From positions 322,032-386,031 of the forward strand of contig JBJZOS010000003.1 in the NCBI GenBank assembly GCA_046269235.1: a stretch of DNA of 64,000 nucleotides, in the 5' to 3' direction. This DNA comes from Soonwooa sp032078105 (GTDB lineage: Bacteria; Bacteroidota; Bacteroidia; Flavobacteriales; Weeksellaceae). Shown one piece after another: positions 35,548-43,596 of this stretch (positions are counted from its first letter, which is position 1; each line of letters opens with the position of its first letter). The notes below the pieces were generated by a model that made no database searches, had not been told where the DNA came from, and saw only the letters and a list, made by a program, of their open reading frames with translations. The position numbers were made by a program, and so were the translations under genes.

Positions 35548-36543
35548 ATGAAAAAACTTATAGTAAGTCTATCGATAATCACATGTCTGTATAGCCTTAA
35601 CTCTTGTAAAAAAGAGGCTGAAAAACCTCAATGGGAACAGGAAGTTAAAAACCCGATTCAGAAAATTGATTTGGTGGACATCTCTGAAAAGTTATACAAC
35701 CCGAACGTGAGTATGGAAGATTTTAAGAAAGACTTCCCATGGTTCCAAGGGACGGTTCCTGACGATGTGTTCGTGGAACGCAGAAAGGATCCTGAGGAAA
35801 TAAAAATCTATAAAGAGGCCATTTCGAAAATTGATAAGGTTAAACTTAATAAAGATTTAGCGGCACTTTTCTCACATATTAAGACGTATTTCCCGAGCTT
35901 TAAAGCGCCAAAAGTTTTTTTGTACTCAACTGCAGTTTATTACGAAAGTATCTTGGCTCCTATTTTTTACAAACCCGAAGAAAACTATCTATTCATAGAC
36001 GTTTCGGCTTTTATGGGAGTGGATAACAAAGCTTACAGCGGTATCGATAAGTATATTCAAAAATCGATGAATCCTAGTAACATCGTCCCAAAAGTGTCGA
36101 TGTCTTTTGCAGAACAAATGGTGCCCAGAAAACCTACGGAATCAAAATTTATTGATGAGTTGGTATACAACGGGAAAATCCAGATTTTACAAGATATTTT
36201 TTTACCTGAGACCCCTGATTTTTTAAAAATAAATTATACGAAAGAACAGGAAGAATGGAACATTGCCAACGAATTTAACATTTGGAATTACTTTGTAGAA
36301 AACGATTATCTCTTTAAATCTGATCCCGAATTAGCGGGACGGTTTATCCAACCGGGACCCTTTTCTAAATTCTATACCGAAATCGATAACGAAAGCTCGC
36401 CGCAAGTTGGTGTGTGGACAGGATGGCAAATCTGTAGAGAATATTTAGCCAAAAATCCAAATGTCAAAATCCCTGAATTTTTAAACAAAAACGCCACCGA
36501 TATCTTTAACGGATCCGGCTACAAACCAAAAGAAATTAAATAA
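35548..36543 (+). CDS. gldB: gliding motility lipoprotein GldB
   Basis: Essential component of Bacteroidota gliding motility, a cell-envelope lipoprotein (Cys20 in SLNSCKKEAE). The 331-aa protein contains the family features of a DUF2268/GldB-like domain: VFLYSTAVYYES, NYLFIDVSAFMG, FAEQMVPRKPTESKFIDELVYNGK and PGPFSKFYTEI near the end. The adjacent gldC, nine bases downstream, confirms the call. Presence of gldB does not prove that the organism glides; gld genes also occur in non-gliding relatives with T9SS. Confidence 0.93.
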   Translation: MKKLIVSLSIITCLYSLNSCKKEAEKPQWEQEVKNPIQKIDLVDISEKLYNPNVSMEDFKKDFPWFQGTVPDDVFVERRKDPEEIKIYKEAISKIDKVKLNKDLAALFSHIKTYFPSFKAPKVFLYSTAVYYESILAPIFYKPEENYLFIDVSAFMGVDNKAYSGIDKYIQKSMNPSNIVPKVSMSFAEQMVPRKPTESKFIDELVYNGKIQILQDIFLPETPDFLKINYTKEQEEWNIANEFNIWNYFVENDYLFKSDPELAGRFIQPGPFSKFYTEIDNESSPQVGVWTGWQICREYLAKNPNVKIPEFLNKNATDIFNGSGYKPKEIK

Positions 36544-36552
36544 TTATATACA

Positions 36553-36879
36553 ATGAGAAAGACCCAAATAACTATAAATGTGGAACTTGATGAAAACCAT
36601 GTTCCCGAAAAAATGACTTGGAATGCTGAAGATGGTGGCGTTAATGCGCAAGAAACTAAAGCAACGATGATTTCGGTTTGGGATGACAATGCAAAGGAAG
36701 CATTACGTATCGATCTTTGGACAAAGGATATGCAAGTGGATCACATGAAGCAGTTTTTTCACCAAATTCTAGTATCGTTAGGTCACACTTATCAACGTGC
36801 AACTGGCGAAGATGACGTGGCAGAATGGCTAGGTGAAGTAGCAGAAGAATTTGCAGTGAAATCGGCTATTAAAATGTAA
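36553..36879 (+). CDS. gldC: gliding motility protein GldC
   Basis: Small soluble protein (108 aa, no signal peptide) that accompanies GldB and is needed for efficient gliding in Flavobacterium. The family sequence starts RKTQITINVELDENHVPEKM and includes MISVWDDNAKEALRIDLWTKDM. It lies nine bases after gldB and is cotranscribed. Its biochemical role is unknown. Confidence 0.92.
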   Translation: MRKTQITINVELDENHVPEKMTWNAEDGGVNAQETKATMISVWDDNAKEALRIDLWTKDMQVDHMKQFFHQILVSLGHTYQRATGEDDVAEWLGEVAEEFAVKSAIKM

Positions 36880-37006
36880 TAGGTTAGAAATCCAGCAAAA
36901 ATACTTAAGCGATAACATTACTAATTTTTAGATTGATTAAAAAATGATTGTCCGCTTTATTACAATTCTAGTTTATAATAACAATTGTCATTTCAACGAT
37001 GCAGAA

Positions 37007-37022
37007 TCTCTGGTATCCAGAA
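37007..37022 (+). promoter_or_regulatory. leader hairpin upstream of the trans-sulfuration gene
   Basis: CTTCTGG-type stem read as TCTGG-TAT-CCAGA, in the 210-base gap before the gene at 37090. It lies inside a possible 12-codon reading frame (36999-37037, MQNLWYPEDAWL) and a 49-codon frame (36944-37093) that ends in an ATGA overlap with the enzyme start. None of these has homology I recognise; a leader or upstream-frame control is possible but weakly supported. Confidence 0.25.
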
Positions 37023-37089
37023 GACGCTTGGCTATGAAAGACAAACAGCGTATTATTAAAAACGAATATTCAAAATTAAAAATAGTGTT

Positions 37090-38232
37090 ATGAAATTCAA
37101 TACAAAAGTTATACACGGTGGTCAACAACACGAGCCACACACAGGATCGGTTAACGTACCTGTATTTTTAACATCAACATTTGCACAAGAAAGTCCAGGT
37201 CAACTAAAAGCTGGCTACGAGTATTCTAGAGGCGCAAACCCAACACGTCAAGCTTTGGAAGATGCTTTAGCTTCTATCGAAAATGGTGCGAGAGGTTTGG
37301 CTTTCGGATCAGGATTGGCGGCGATTGATTGTGTTCTGAAATTATTAAGTCCTGGTGACGAAGTGATTGCTGTTGACGATCTTTATGGTGGAACGTATAG
37401 AATGTTCACAAGATTATTTGACAAATATCAAATTAAATTCAGTTTTGTAAACTTTGACCAGGTTGACACAATTAAAGATGTTATAACAGACAAAACAAAA
37501 TTGATTTGGCTAGAAACGCCAACCAATCCTTTGATGAAATTGGTGGATATAAAAGCGGTAACCGATTTAGTAAAAGGAAAAAACATTTTGGTAGCTGTTG
37601 ACAATACCTTTGCGACACCTTACATCCAAAGACCAATTGACCTTGGCGCTGACATCGTGATGCATTCTGCGACTAAATATCTAGGAGGACACTCTGACGT
37701 TGTTGCTGGTGCTTTGGTTGCAAAAACTCCTGAGTTGGGCGAGCAACTACACTTTATCCAATTTGCAAGCGGCGGAATTTTGGGTCCTCACGATTCTTAT
37801 TTGGTATTAAGAGGTATTAAAACATTATCACTTAGAATGCAACGTCACAGCGAAAATGGTGTTAAAGTAGCTGAATTTTTAGAAAATCATCCTGCGATTG
37901 ATAAAGTATTCTATCCTGGATCAAAAAATCATCCACAATACGAATTGGCTAAAAAACAAATGGCAGAATTTGGAGGTATGGTTTCTTTCACTTTTAAATC
38001 AGGGAAAAAAGAAGATGCTGTTAAGTTTTTAGAAAATCTAAAAGTCTTTACACTAGCTGAATCTCTGGGCGGTGTAGAATCTCTTGCAAACCATCCTGCG
38101 TTAATGACGCACGCCTCTATCCCAGCTGAGAAACGTGCAGAACTTGGTATCACAGATGATTTGGTAAGATTAAGTGCTGGTATCGAAGATATCGAGGACC
38201 TTATCGCTGATCTTGAACAAGCTTTGAAATAA
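37090..38232 (+). CDS. metB: cystathionine gamma-synthase/lyase family PLP enzyme
   Basis: Trans-sulfuration enzyme of the Cys/Met metabolism PLP family. The PLP lysine is Lys196 in HSATKYLGGHSDV. Other family blocks are YEYSRGANPTRQALEDALA, FGSGLAAIDC, DDLYGGTYR, ETPTNPLMK and ESLGGVESLANHPALMTH. At 380 aa it fits cystathionine gamma-synthase or gamma-lyase; the sequence alone does not separate these, so metB is provisional. It is monocistronic, ending before a bidirectional terminator. Confidence 0.9.
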   Translation: MKFNTKVIHGGQQHEPHTGSVNVPVFLTSTFAQESPGQLKAGYEYSRGANPTRQALEDALASIENGARGLAFGSGLAAIDCVLKLLSPGDEVIAVDDLYGGTYRMFTRLFDKYQIKFSFVNFDQVDTIKDVITDKTKLIWLETPTNPLMKLVDIKAVTDLVKGKNILVAVDNTFATPYIQRPIDLGADIVMHSATKYLGGHSDVVAGALVAKTPELGEQLHFIQFASGGILGPHDSYLVLRGIKTLSLRMQRHSENGVKVAEFLENHPAIDKVFYPGSKNHPQYELAKKQMAEFGGMVSFTFKSGKKEDAVKFLENLKVFTLAESLGGVESLANHPALMTHASIPAEKRAELGITDDLVRLSAGIEDIEDLIADLEQALK

Positions 38233-38418
38233 GTATTTAGTAGTTGGTTTTTAGCCAAGTGTTTAATAGACGTCTGGTTGCGTGATTTTCGATGAAAATC
38301 GTATCAAACACAAGTTTTTTTATCATTAAAACTTCTCGGTACATAATTTTTACTCGAAGTGACGACAAACATAAAGAAAAGTGCTTTAATCCGAACTGAG
38401 ATTAATTAATAAAATAAA

Positions 38419-38445
38419 ATCCCGAATCGATAATCGATTCGGGAT
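38419..38445. terminator. bidirectional terminator
   Basis: ATCCCGAATCGA / TCGATTCGGGAT perfect inverted repeat with flanking A-rich and T-rich runs, between convergent metB and the beta-helix lipoprotein gene. Confidence 0.8.
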
Positions 38446-38506
38446 CATTTTTAAAGTAATATGAAGAAAAAAAAGCTTTTATGTTTAATTTCTAAAATAG
38501 GTTGGA

Positions 38507-39724
38507 TTAGTTACCAGCATCAGCTACGTCAAAGCTAGTAAGTCCTGTCCATCCTTTTGCCCAATCTGGCAATGCAGTACCGTTACCAGCACCTTTAGCA
38601 TCAGCATTTTTTACGAAAGCTTTAGATAAATCTGGATTTGGGTTAGCAGTTGTTGCTTTAGCTTTCCATTCTGTACCAACGTTTACAAAACGTATATTGT
38701 TAATTTTTGTACCGCTATTGAACCAAGTAAAAGTTCTATCTGTTTCGAAATCTAAACCTGTTTGGAAGTTTGCGATAACGATATTATCAAAATTACCTTG
38801 AGAGCCAGCTCTGATTTTCATCCCTTGAGATTCTGCACCTGCAGTATTTCCGATGAAAGTAGCATTTTTAACTGTTGGGTTAGATGCACCACCATTAGCA
38901 CCATTAGTTGTGTTAGGATCTGTATCTTGACTATCTGCCTCGATACCTCTGTTACCAGGTTCAACAGCACCCTTAAATGCTTTCATTCTTGCAGCATAAA
39001 GGAAATCTACTGTACCACTCCAGCTTTCTGTCCAGTCAAAAGAATCGTCTCCAACTCCTGTTACTACAACGTGATCAACATTAACGTTACCACCAAACAT
39101 TTCGATACCGTCATCAGCACCATTCGTTACATATACGTAAGAAACTGTTGTTCCGCTACCAACACCAAATAATGAAAGACCGTTAAATTCTTTCTCTGGG
39201 TTGTATTTATAACCTGAATCTTTAATAACGACATACTTAATAACACCTGAGTTATCAGCTTTATCTGTACCTCCGTATGTTAAATCTCCTAATTCTGAAG
39301 TTGAAGTTCCGGCAGCACTTCTGTTAGAAGGTGCATTACCTAAAACTACGATACCTCCCCAATGTCCTTGCTTATGCGCTGTACCTTCGAATACAACTGG
39401 CTTAGCAGCAGAACCGTTGATAAAAATCTTACCACCTCTTTCTACGATTAGATAATTAGCTCCTTCAGCTACTTTAATCTGTGTACCTTCTGGGATTGTT
39501 AGAGAAGCTCCCGCTTTAACAGCTACTTTACCTGTAATAGTATATACTTTAGCTGGATCTAATGTTACATTTTTTGTAATATCACCTTTAAAGTTATTTG
39601 CATCGATACCAGAGTTATCAACTAGTTGAGGATCATCATTACTATCGCTACAAGATACAACCAAAGATGCTGTAGATGCTACTAATGATAAACCAAGAAT
39701 AGCTTTTAAAAATGTTTTTTTCAT
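38507..39724 (-). CDS. beta-helix surface lipoprotein paired with a TonB receptor
   Basis: 405 aa. Lipoprotein signal with Cys25 (LVVSCSDSNDD). The body looks like a right-handed parallel beta-helix: LTIPEGTQIKVAEGANYLIV, GGKIFINGSAAKPVVFEG, then VSYVYVTNGADDGIEMFGG and VDHVVVTGVGDDSFDWTE. Many Asp/Gly turns could bind calcium. Such proteins are often carried next to TonB-dependent receptors in Flavobacteriia and presumably act as a surface partner. The substrate is not identifiable. It lies 30 bases after the receptor gene in the same operon. Confidence 0.75.
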   Translation of the reverse strand: MKKTFLKAILGLSLVASTASLVVSCSDSNDDPQLVDNSGIDANNFKGDITKNVTLDPAKVYTITGKVAVKAGASLTIPEGTQIKVAEGANYLIVERGGKIFINGSAAKPVVFEGTAHKQGHWGGIVVLGNAPSNRSAAGTSTSELGDLTYGGTDKADNSGVIKYVVIKDSGYKYNPEKEFNGLSLFGVGSGTTVSYVYVTNGADDGIEMFGGNVNVDHVVVTGVGDDSFDWTESWSGTVDFLYAARMKAFKGAVEPGNRGIEADSQDTDPNTTNGANGGASNPTVKNATFIGNTAGAESQGMKIRAGSQGNFDNIVIANFQTGLDFETDRTFTWFNSGTKINNIRFVNVGTEWKAKATTANPNPDLSKAFVKNADAKGAGNGTALPDWAKGWTGLTSFDVADAGN

Positions 39725-39754
39725 TTTACTTAAATTTTAAATATTTACTTTTAA

Positions 39755-42199
39755 TTATTTTGAAAATTTGTATGTTAAACTAAGGCCAACTTGACGACCT
39801 CTTGTATAATCTTTATGGATGAAAGTTCCTGAATCATTAATCTGCTCAATTTTAGAATGCGGATTTAGTAAATTCTTTCCACTAATCCCGATTCCTATTT
39901 GTTTTAGTGAAAAATTGATATTAACATCTAAAATATCTTTTGCAAGCTCATAGAAGTCTCCAACCTTATTAGTCCCTATAGAGTAAAGATTTTTACCAAC
40001 GCGAGAGTAAGAAACAACTAGATCAACGGTATTATCACCGCCCCACTTATAATTATACCCCACATTAGCATTCGCTAAGAATTTTGCAACACCTTGCACA
40101 TCATTTTCTAATTTGCTGAACTGTGCCGTTTTTCCGTTATTTTCTTTAGCCAGTTCGGTTTCATTTTTTAGCTCTTGTTTCGACTGCATAAATGTTCCGT
40201 TGACAAAGGCATAAATTTTTGACTTGTCCCAACTAAAGATATCTTTTCTAATTTCTGCTTCAGCACCATAGATATAACCCCAATTTGCAATATTGAAAAA
40301 CGTCATATCACTTGGAGAAGCAGAAGAATATGTGCTTCTACCAATTGGATTTTGGATGTATTTACCAAAAGCTGTCAAGGAGATGATCTCTCCAGTTTTC
40401 GGGAAAAATTCCCATTTAAGATCCGCATTATAATTATCAGAAGGATACAAATATGGATTACCATATACGTTAGCAGTTACATCATAATAAGCAATCGGTA
40501 TCAACTCTTTTGGTTGAGGTAACGTATAGGTTTTAGAAGCCGAGAATCTCAAATTTTGTCGATCATTTATGCTATATTTAGCATTAAGAGCTGGTAAAAA
40601 CTTATTGTATTGTTTTTTTCTTGTACTATCATCTAAGATGTCTTTCCAAGCCATATCAAAATCAATATAGTCGAATCTACCACCGATTTGCAAAGTAAAT
40701 TTATCTGAAAGATTCATATCAAAGTTTGCAAAACCAGACTGGATATTTCTTTTGATAGAATAATTACTTTTTTGAATATTATAAATAAAAAAACTATTGT
40801 TATAAGCATTAATAAAGGCATCAATATCTTGATAATTAACAGGTAGAGAGGTTGTAAAGTTCATCCCCAAAGTTGTTTGGTTAAACTGTCTATCCTTGTA
40901 TGACCCGTCATAACCAACAACCAACTTATAATTTTGGTTAAACTTTTTAGTTAAATAAAGATGTCCTAGATAGGTTTTATCTTTTAACTCATCAAAATAT
41001 CTGTGATTACTAATTGCACTACTTGCCAATAATTCGTTAGTCTCTGCATTAATGGTATTCTGCATACGATCTGGTCTTTTGCTATTCATTAGGTTAAATG
41101 CTAAAGCCCAATCTAAAGTCCAACTATCACTGATGTTATGATTTCCGAAAAGTTGATTAATCCAAGTGTCGGTTAGCTTGTTATCACCTCTATTAATAAT
41201 TACATTTCTATCAACGTCGTAAGAATAACCTTTATAGATTTTTGCTTCTTGCTGAGATGAGTGTATGTAGTTAGTCGTAAGTTTTAATTTATTATTCGCG
41301 TTAATTTTATAATCAACATTCAATAACGCTGTTGTGTTTGTTTTATAATCTGACTTTTCAACGTTATAATCTTTGTTAGCGTCACCGTTTGCAAAGTAGA
41401 AACCTTCTTTTCCGGTGCTGTACTCATAAGAATTATCAAATCCTGCATATCCAAACAACATAAACTTCCCTAGTCTAGCACCTCCTTCAAAATCCATACT
41501 GGTATTAAAAGGATTCTGAGCATTTTTAAAATTCCATTTCGTGGTGAAAGGATATTTATCATAAGGACTTCCTGTTCTATAAGTTGCCTCATTAAAACCA
41601 AAAAAACCTGGTCCACCATCTTGCATCTTAAAATTGGCTTTATCAAATGTCTGAAGATTGATAGAACTTCCTAAGCCAACTTTAAAATATGGTTTTCCAA
41701 CGTGCGTTTTAGAAACAATATCAATATTAGCACCGCCAAAATCACCAGAAAATCTAGGGTTATACACTTTATCCAAAGAAAGATATTCAATCATGGAAGT
41801 CTTGAAAATCTCCAAATTAATATTCTTAAATTCTGGATTATCTGAAGGAATTTCAAGACCATTAAGCGTTGTACCATTATAACGATCTCCTAATCCACGA
41901 ACAAAGATCTGCCCGCTTCCCTCCTGCTTTTGCGTACCTGTAGCCTTAGTAACAGCTGTAGCTACGTCGCCAACACCTTGTTTTTCTAATTGTACAGAAC
42001 CAACTCGTTCTATAACTTCAACAGATTTTCTTTGTAAATTGATAAGGTTAGACTCTTTTCCTTTTTTGGTACTACCTTGGATGATGACACCTTCGATATT
42101 TTTTGTAGATTTAACAGTGTCGCTTTTTTGTTGAGCTAATAGCATTGTAGTACTTCCTAATAAGAATAATACGCCGATGCTTAGTTTGTTGATTTTCAT
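39755..42199 (-). CDS. TonB-dependent outer-membrane receptor
   Basis: 814 aa. Signal peptide 1-22 (ending LLAQ), plug domain at about 35-165 (IEGVIIQGSTKKGKE, GVGDVATAVTKATGTQ, QIFVRGLGDRYNGTTLNGLE), and a large beta-barrel that ends GLSLTYKFSK. It has no SusC-type N-terminal carboxypeptidase-like repeat and no neighbouring SusD, so it is not a glycan SusCD pair. Its partner is the beta-helix lipoprotein just downstream. Substrate unknown; no riboswitch or Fur-box is visible upstream. Confidence 0.9.
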   Translation of the reverse strand: MKINKLSIGVLFLLGSTTMLLAQQKSDTVKSTKNIEGVIIQGSTKKGKESNLINLQRKSVEVIERVGSVQLEKQGVGDVATAVTKATGTQKQEGSGQIFVRGLGDRYNGTTLNGLEIPSDNPEFKNINLEIFKTSMIEYLSLDKVYNPRFSGDFGGANIDIVSKTHVGKPYFKVGLGSSINLQTFDKANFKMQDGGPGFFGFNEATYRTGSPYDKYPFTTKWNFKNAQNPFNTSMDFEGGARLGKFMLFGYAGFDNSYEYSTGKEGFYFANGDANKDYNVEKSDYKTNTTALLNVDYKINANNKLKLTTNYIHSSQQEAKIYKGYSYDVDRNVIINRGDNKLTDTWINQLFGNHNISDSWTLDWALAFNLMNSKRPDRMQNTINAETNELLASSAISNHRYFDELKDKTYLGHLYLTKKFNQNYKLVVGYDGSYKDRQFNQTTLGMNFTTSLPVNYQDIDAFINAYNNSFFIYNIQKSNYSIKRNIQSGFANFDMNLSDKFTLQIGGRFDYIDFDMAWKDILDDSTRKKQYNKFLPALNAKYSINDRQNLRFSASKTYTLPQPKELIPIAYYDVTANVYGNPYLYPSDNYNADLKWEFFPKTGEIISLTAFGKYIQNPIGRSTYSSASPSDMTFFNIANWGYIYGAEAEIRKDIFSWDKSKIYAFVNGTFMQSKQELKNETELAKENNGKTAQFSKLENDVQGVAKFLANANVGYNYKWGGDNTVDLVVSYSRVGKNLYSIGTNKVGDFYELAKDILDVNINFSLKQIGIGISGKNLLNPHSKIEQINDSGTFIHKDYTRGRQVGLSLTYKFSK

Positions 42200-42365
42200 T
42201 TTTACTTACTTACTTTTTTTCTTCGCTGACAAAGGAACTGAAGTATCGCAGGAGAAATAGTATTGAAATATTTAATTAAATTTTAAAAAAATATTAAGAA
42301 ATTACACTTTATGTTAAATTAATTTTAACATCTGAATTTCGCATAAACTTCCGTTCATTTATAGT

Positions 42366-42373
42366 TAAATTTG
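42366..42373 (+). promoter_or_regulatory. possible -7 promoter element of the Sua5/YrdC-family gene
   Basis: TAAATTTG matches TAnnTTTG, about 109 bases before the ATG at 42482. The -33 TTG is not clear. Confidence 0.35.
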
Positions 42374-42481
42374 CAGTATCAAAAACCAATCTTAGAAAAT
42401 ACAATTTTAATAAAAAGCCTATTGTTCAACAGTTTATAATTTTAAGCTTTTGTAACATTACAGATTAATTCATTTTAAATC

Positions 42482-43036
42482 ATGAGCATAGAAAAAGCAA
42501 TCGAATCTTTACAAAATGGAGGCACAATTCTTTATCCAACGGACACAATCTGGGGCATTGGGTGCGACGCAACTAATCCTCAAGCCATAAAAAAAGTGTT
42601 CGACATCAAACATCGCGATGCGAATAAATCCATGATTATTTTGGTCGAAAACGAAAAACGCCTACAAGATTTGGTGGATGTTCCCGAGATGGCTTGGGAA
42701 ATTATCGACCTCTCCGAAAAACCAGTTACTATTGTCTACGAATCGGCAAAAGGTCTTCCAAAAGAAGCTTTGGCTGCAGACGGATCCATTGGCATACGTT
42801 TGGTAAAAGATGATTTTTGTAAAAAATTAATTTCTAAACTTAATAAACCCATCGTCTCAACTTCAGCAAATATAAGCGGTGACAAAAGCCCTCTTACATT
42901 CTCAGATATTTCTCAAGAAATAATTGATGCTGTAGATTATGCGGTCGAAGAAAACCGCGAAAAAATCTCTAAGTATTCTGGTTCTTCAGTCATTAAGATT
43001 TGGAAAAACGGACAAATTAAAGTCTTGAGAGAGTAA
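42482..43036 (+). CDS. threonylcarbamoyl-AMP synthase family protein (Sua5/YciO/YrdC)
   Basis: Makes threonylcarbamoyl-AMP from Thr, bicarbonate and ATP for the t6A37 tRNA modification. The 184-aa YrdC domain shows GGTILYPTDTIWGIGCDATN, the KxR motif in FDIKHRDANKSMIILV, and PIVSTSANISGDKSP. It lacks the Sua5 C-terminal domain, so TsaC-like is the best label. A terminator-like hairpin lies about 150 bases after the stop. Confidence 0.92.
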   Translation: MSIEKAIESLQNGGTILYPTDTIWGIGCDATNPQAIKKVFDIKHRDANKSMIILVENEKRLQDLVDVPEMAWEIIDLSEKPVTIVYESAKGLPKEALAADGSIGIRLVKDDFCKKLISKLNKPIVSTSANISGDKSPLTFSDISQEIIDAVDYAVEENREKISKYSGSSVIKIWKNGQIKVLRE

Positions 43037-43189
43037 TTTAATTTTAAGCATTGAAGTTCAAATAAAATTTTTTATTTGATGCAAATACAAAACCTCCAAT
43101 TTTAACAGTTGCGATATGCTGATGATCGAAATACAGTCCAAAGATTGGTCATTGTCATAGTCACATTTATCTATAAAACACTTAAAAGT

Positions 43190-43220
43190 CAGACTAGCTA
43201 TAGTCTGTCTTTTTTATTTT
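43190..43220 (+). terminator. plus-strand terminator downstream of the YrdC-family gene
   Basis: AGACTA-GCTA-TAGTCT hairpin followed by a T-rich run. The 150 bases between stop codon and hairpin hold no frame I can support. Confidence 0.5.
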
Positions 43221-43551
43221 TATACTTCTCCTTGACTACTATTCAATATTTTGTATCAATTCTTGATTTTATTAAAAATTGATACAAAAAACTTCAGGCG
43301 ACACCTACGGTATCGCCTGAAGAAAAAATAAACTATGAAAAAAACTACTACTTTTTACTACCCAATAAACTTTGATTCGTTAGCTTTTATTCGAGAAGAT
43401 AATCACCATATCTGTACCAATTAAGAAAATCTGCCATCGTTAACATCTATCATACTAATAAGTTATAGCAATTTGACATCATTGTCAACTTCCGCAAAAA
43501 TTATCTGACAACATGACTTTTTCTTACTCAAAAAATGACCAATCATAATTA
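43221..43551. other. intergenic region with orphan hairpin and palindrome, possible minus-strand small RNA
   Basis: No convincing protein gene on either strand. It contains a minus-strand terminator (43285-43322), a TTGACA-TCAT-TGTCAA palindrome at 43473-43488 and, on the minus strand, a sigma70-like pair TTGACA ... TATAAC overlapping that palindrome. Short frames of 16 codons (minus, MADFLNWYRYGDYLLE) and 29 codons (plus, from 43334) exist but lack support. Confidence 0.35.
43285..43322 (-). terminator. orphan minus-strand terminator hairpin
   Basis: A perfect ten-base stem, CTTCAGGCGA / TCGCCTGAAG, with an 11-base loop. The T run follows the stem on the minus strand, although both flanking genes are on the plus strand. 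On the plus strand it is followed by A's, so it fits termination of a minus-strand transcript best. Confidence 0.6.
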
Positions 43552-43596
43552 CGGAAAGCCTTATCTTTGCAAGCAAATATTTGCGGAAAGCCTTAT
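43552..43596 (+). repeat. 13-base direct repeat at the cca start
   Basis: CGGAAAGCCTTAT occurs at 43552-43564 and again at 43584-43596, the second copy running into the cca ATG. A TATCTTTG between them (43563-43570) fits a promoter -7 element, so transcription could start close to the second repeat. A related inverted piece, CTTCCGCAAA, lies at 43489-43498. Confidence 0.7.

Noticed and set aside
36880..37089. SAM riboswitch upstream of the trans-sulfuration gene
   Set aside because: The conserved cores of the SAM riboswitch classes I know are not recognisable in this gap.
38283..38300. GATTTTC-GAT-GAAAATC palindrome after metB
   Set aside because: It has no T run and is followed by a stronger bidirectional terminator at 38419-38445.
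43334..43423. 29-codon plus-strand frame beginning MKKTTTFYYP
   Set aside because: No lipobox, no membrane segment, no upstream promoter, and it overlaps the region with the minus-strand terminator. Short frames of this length arise easily in AT-rich DNA.
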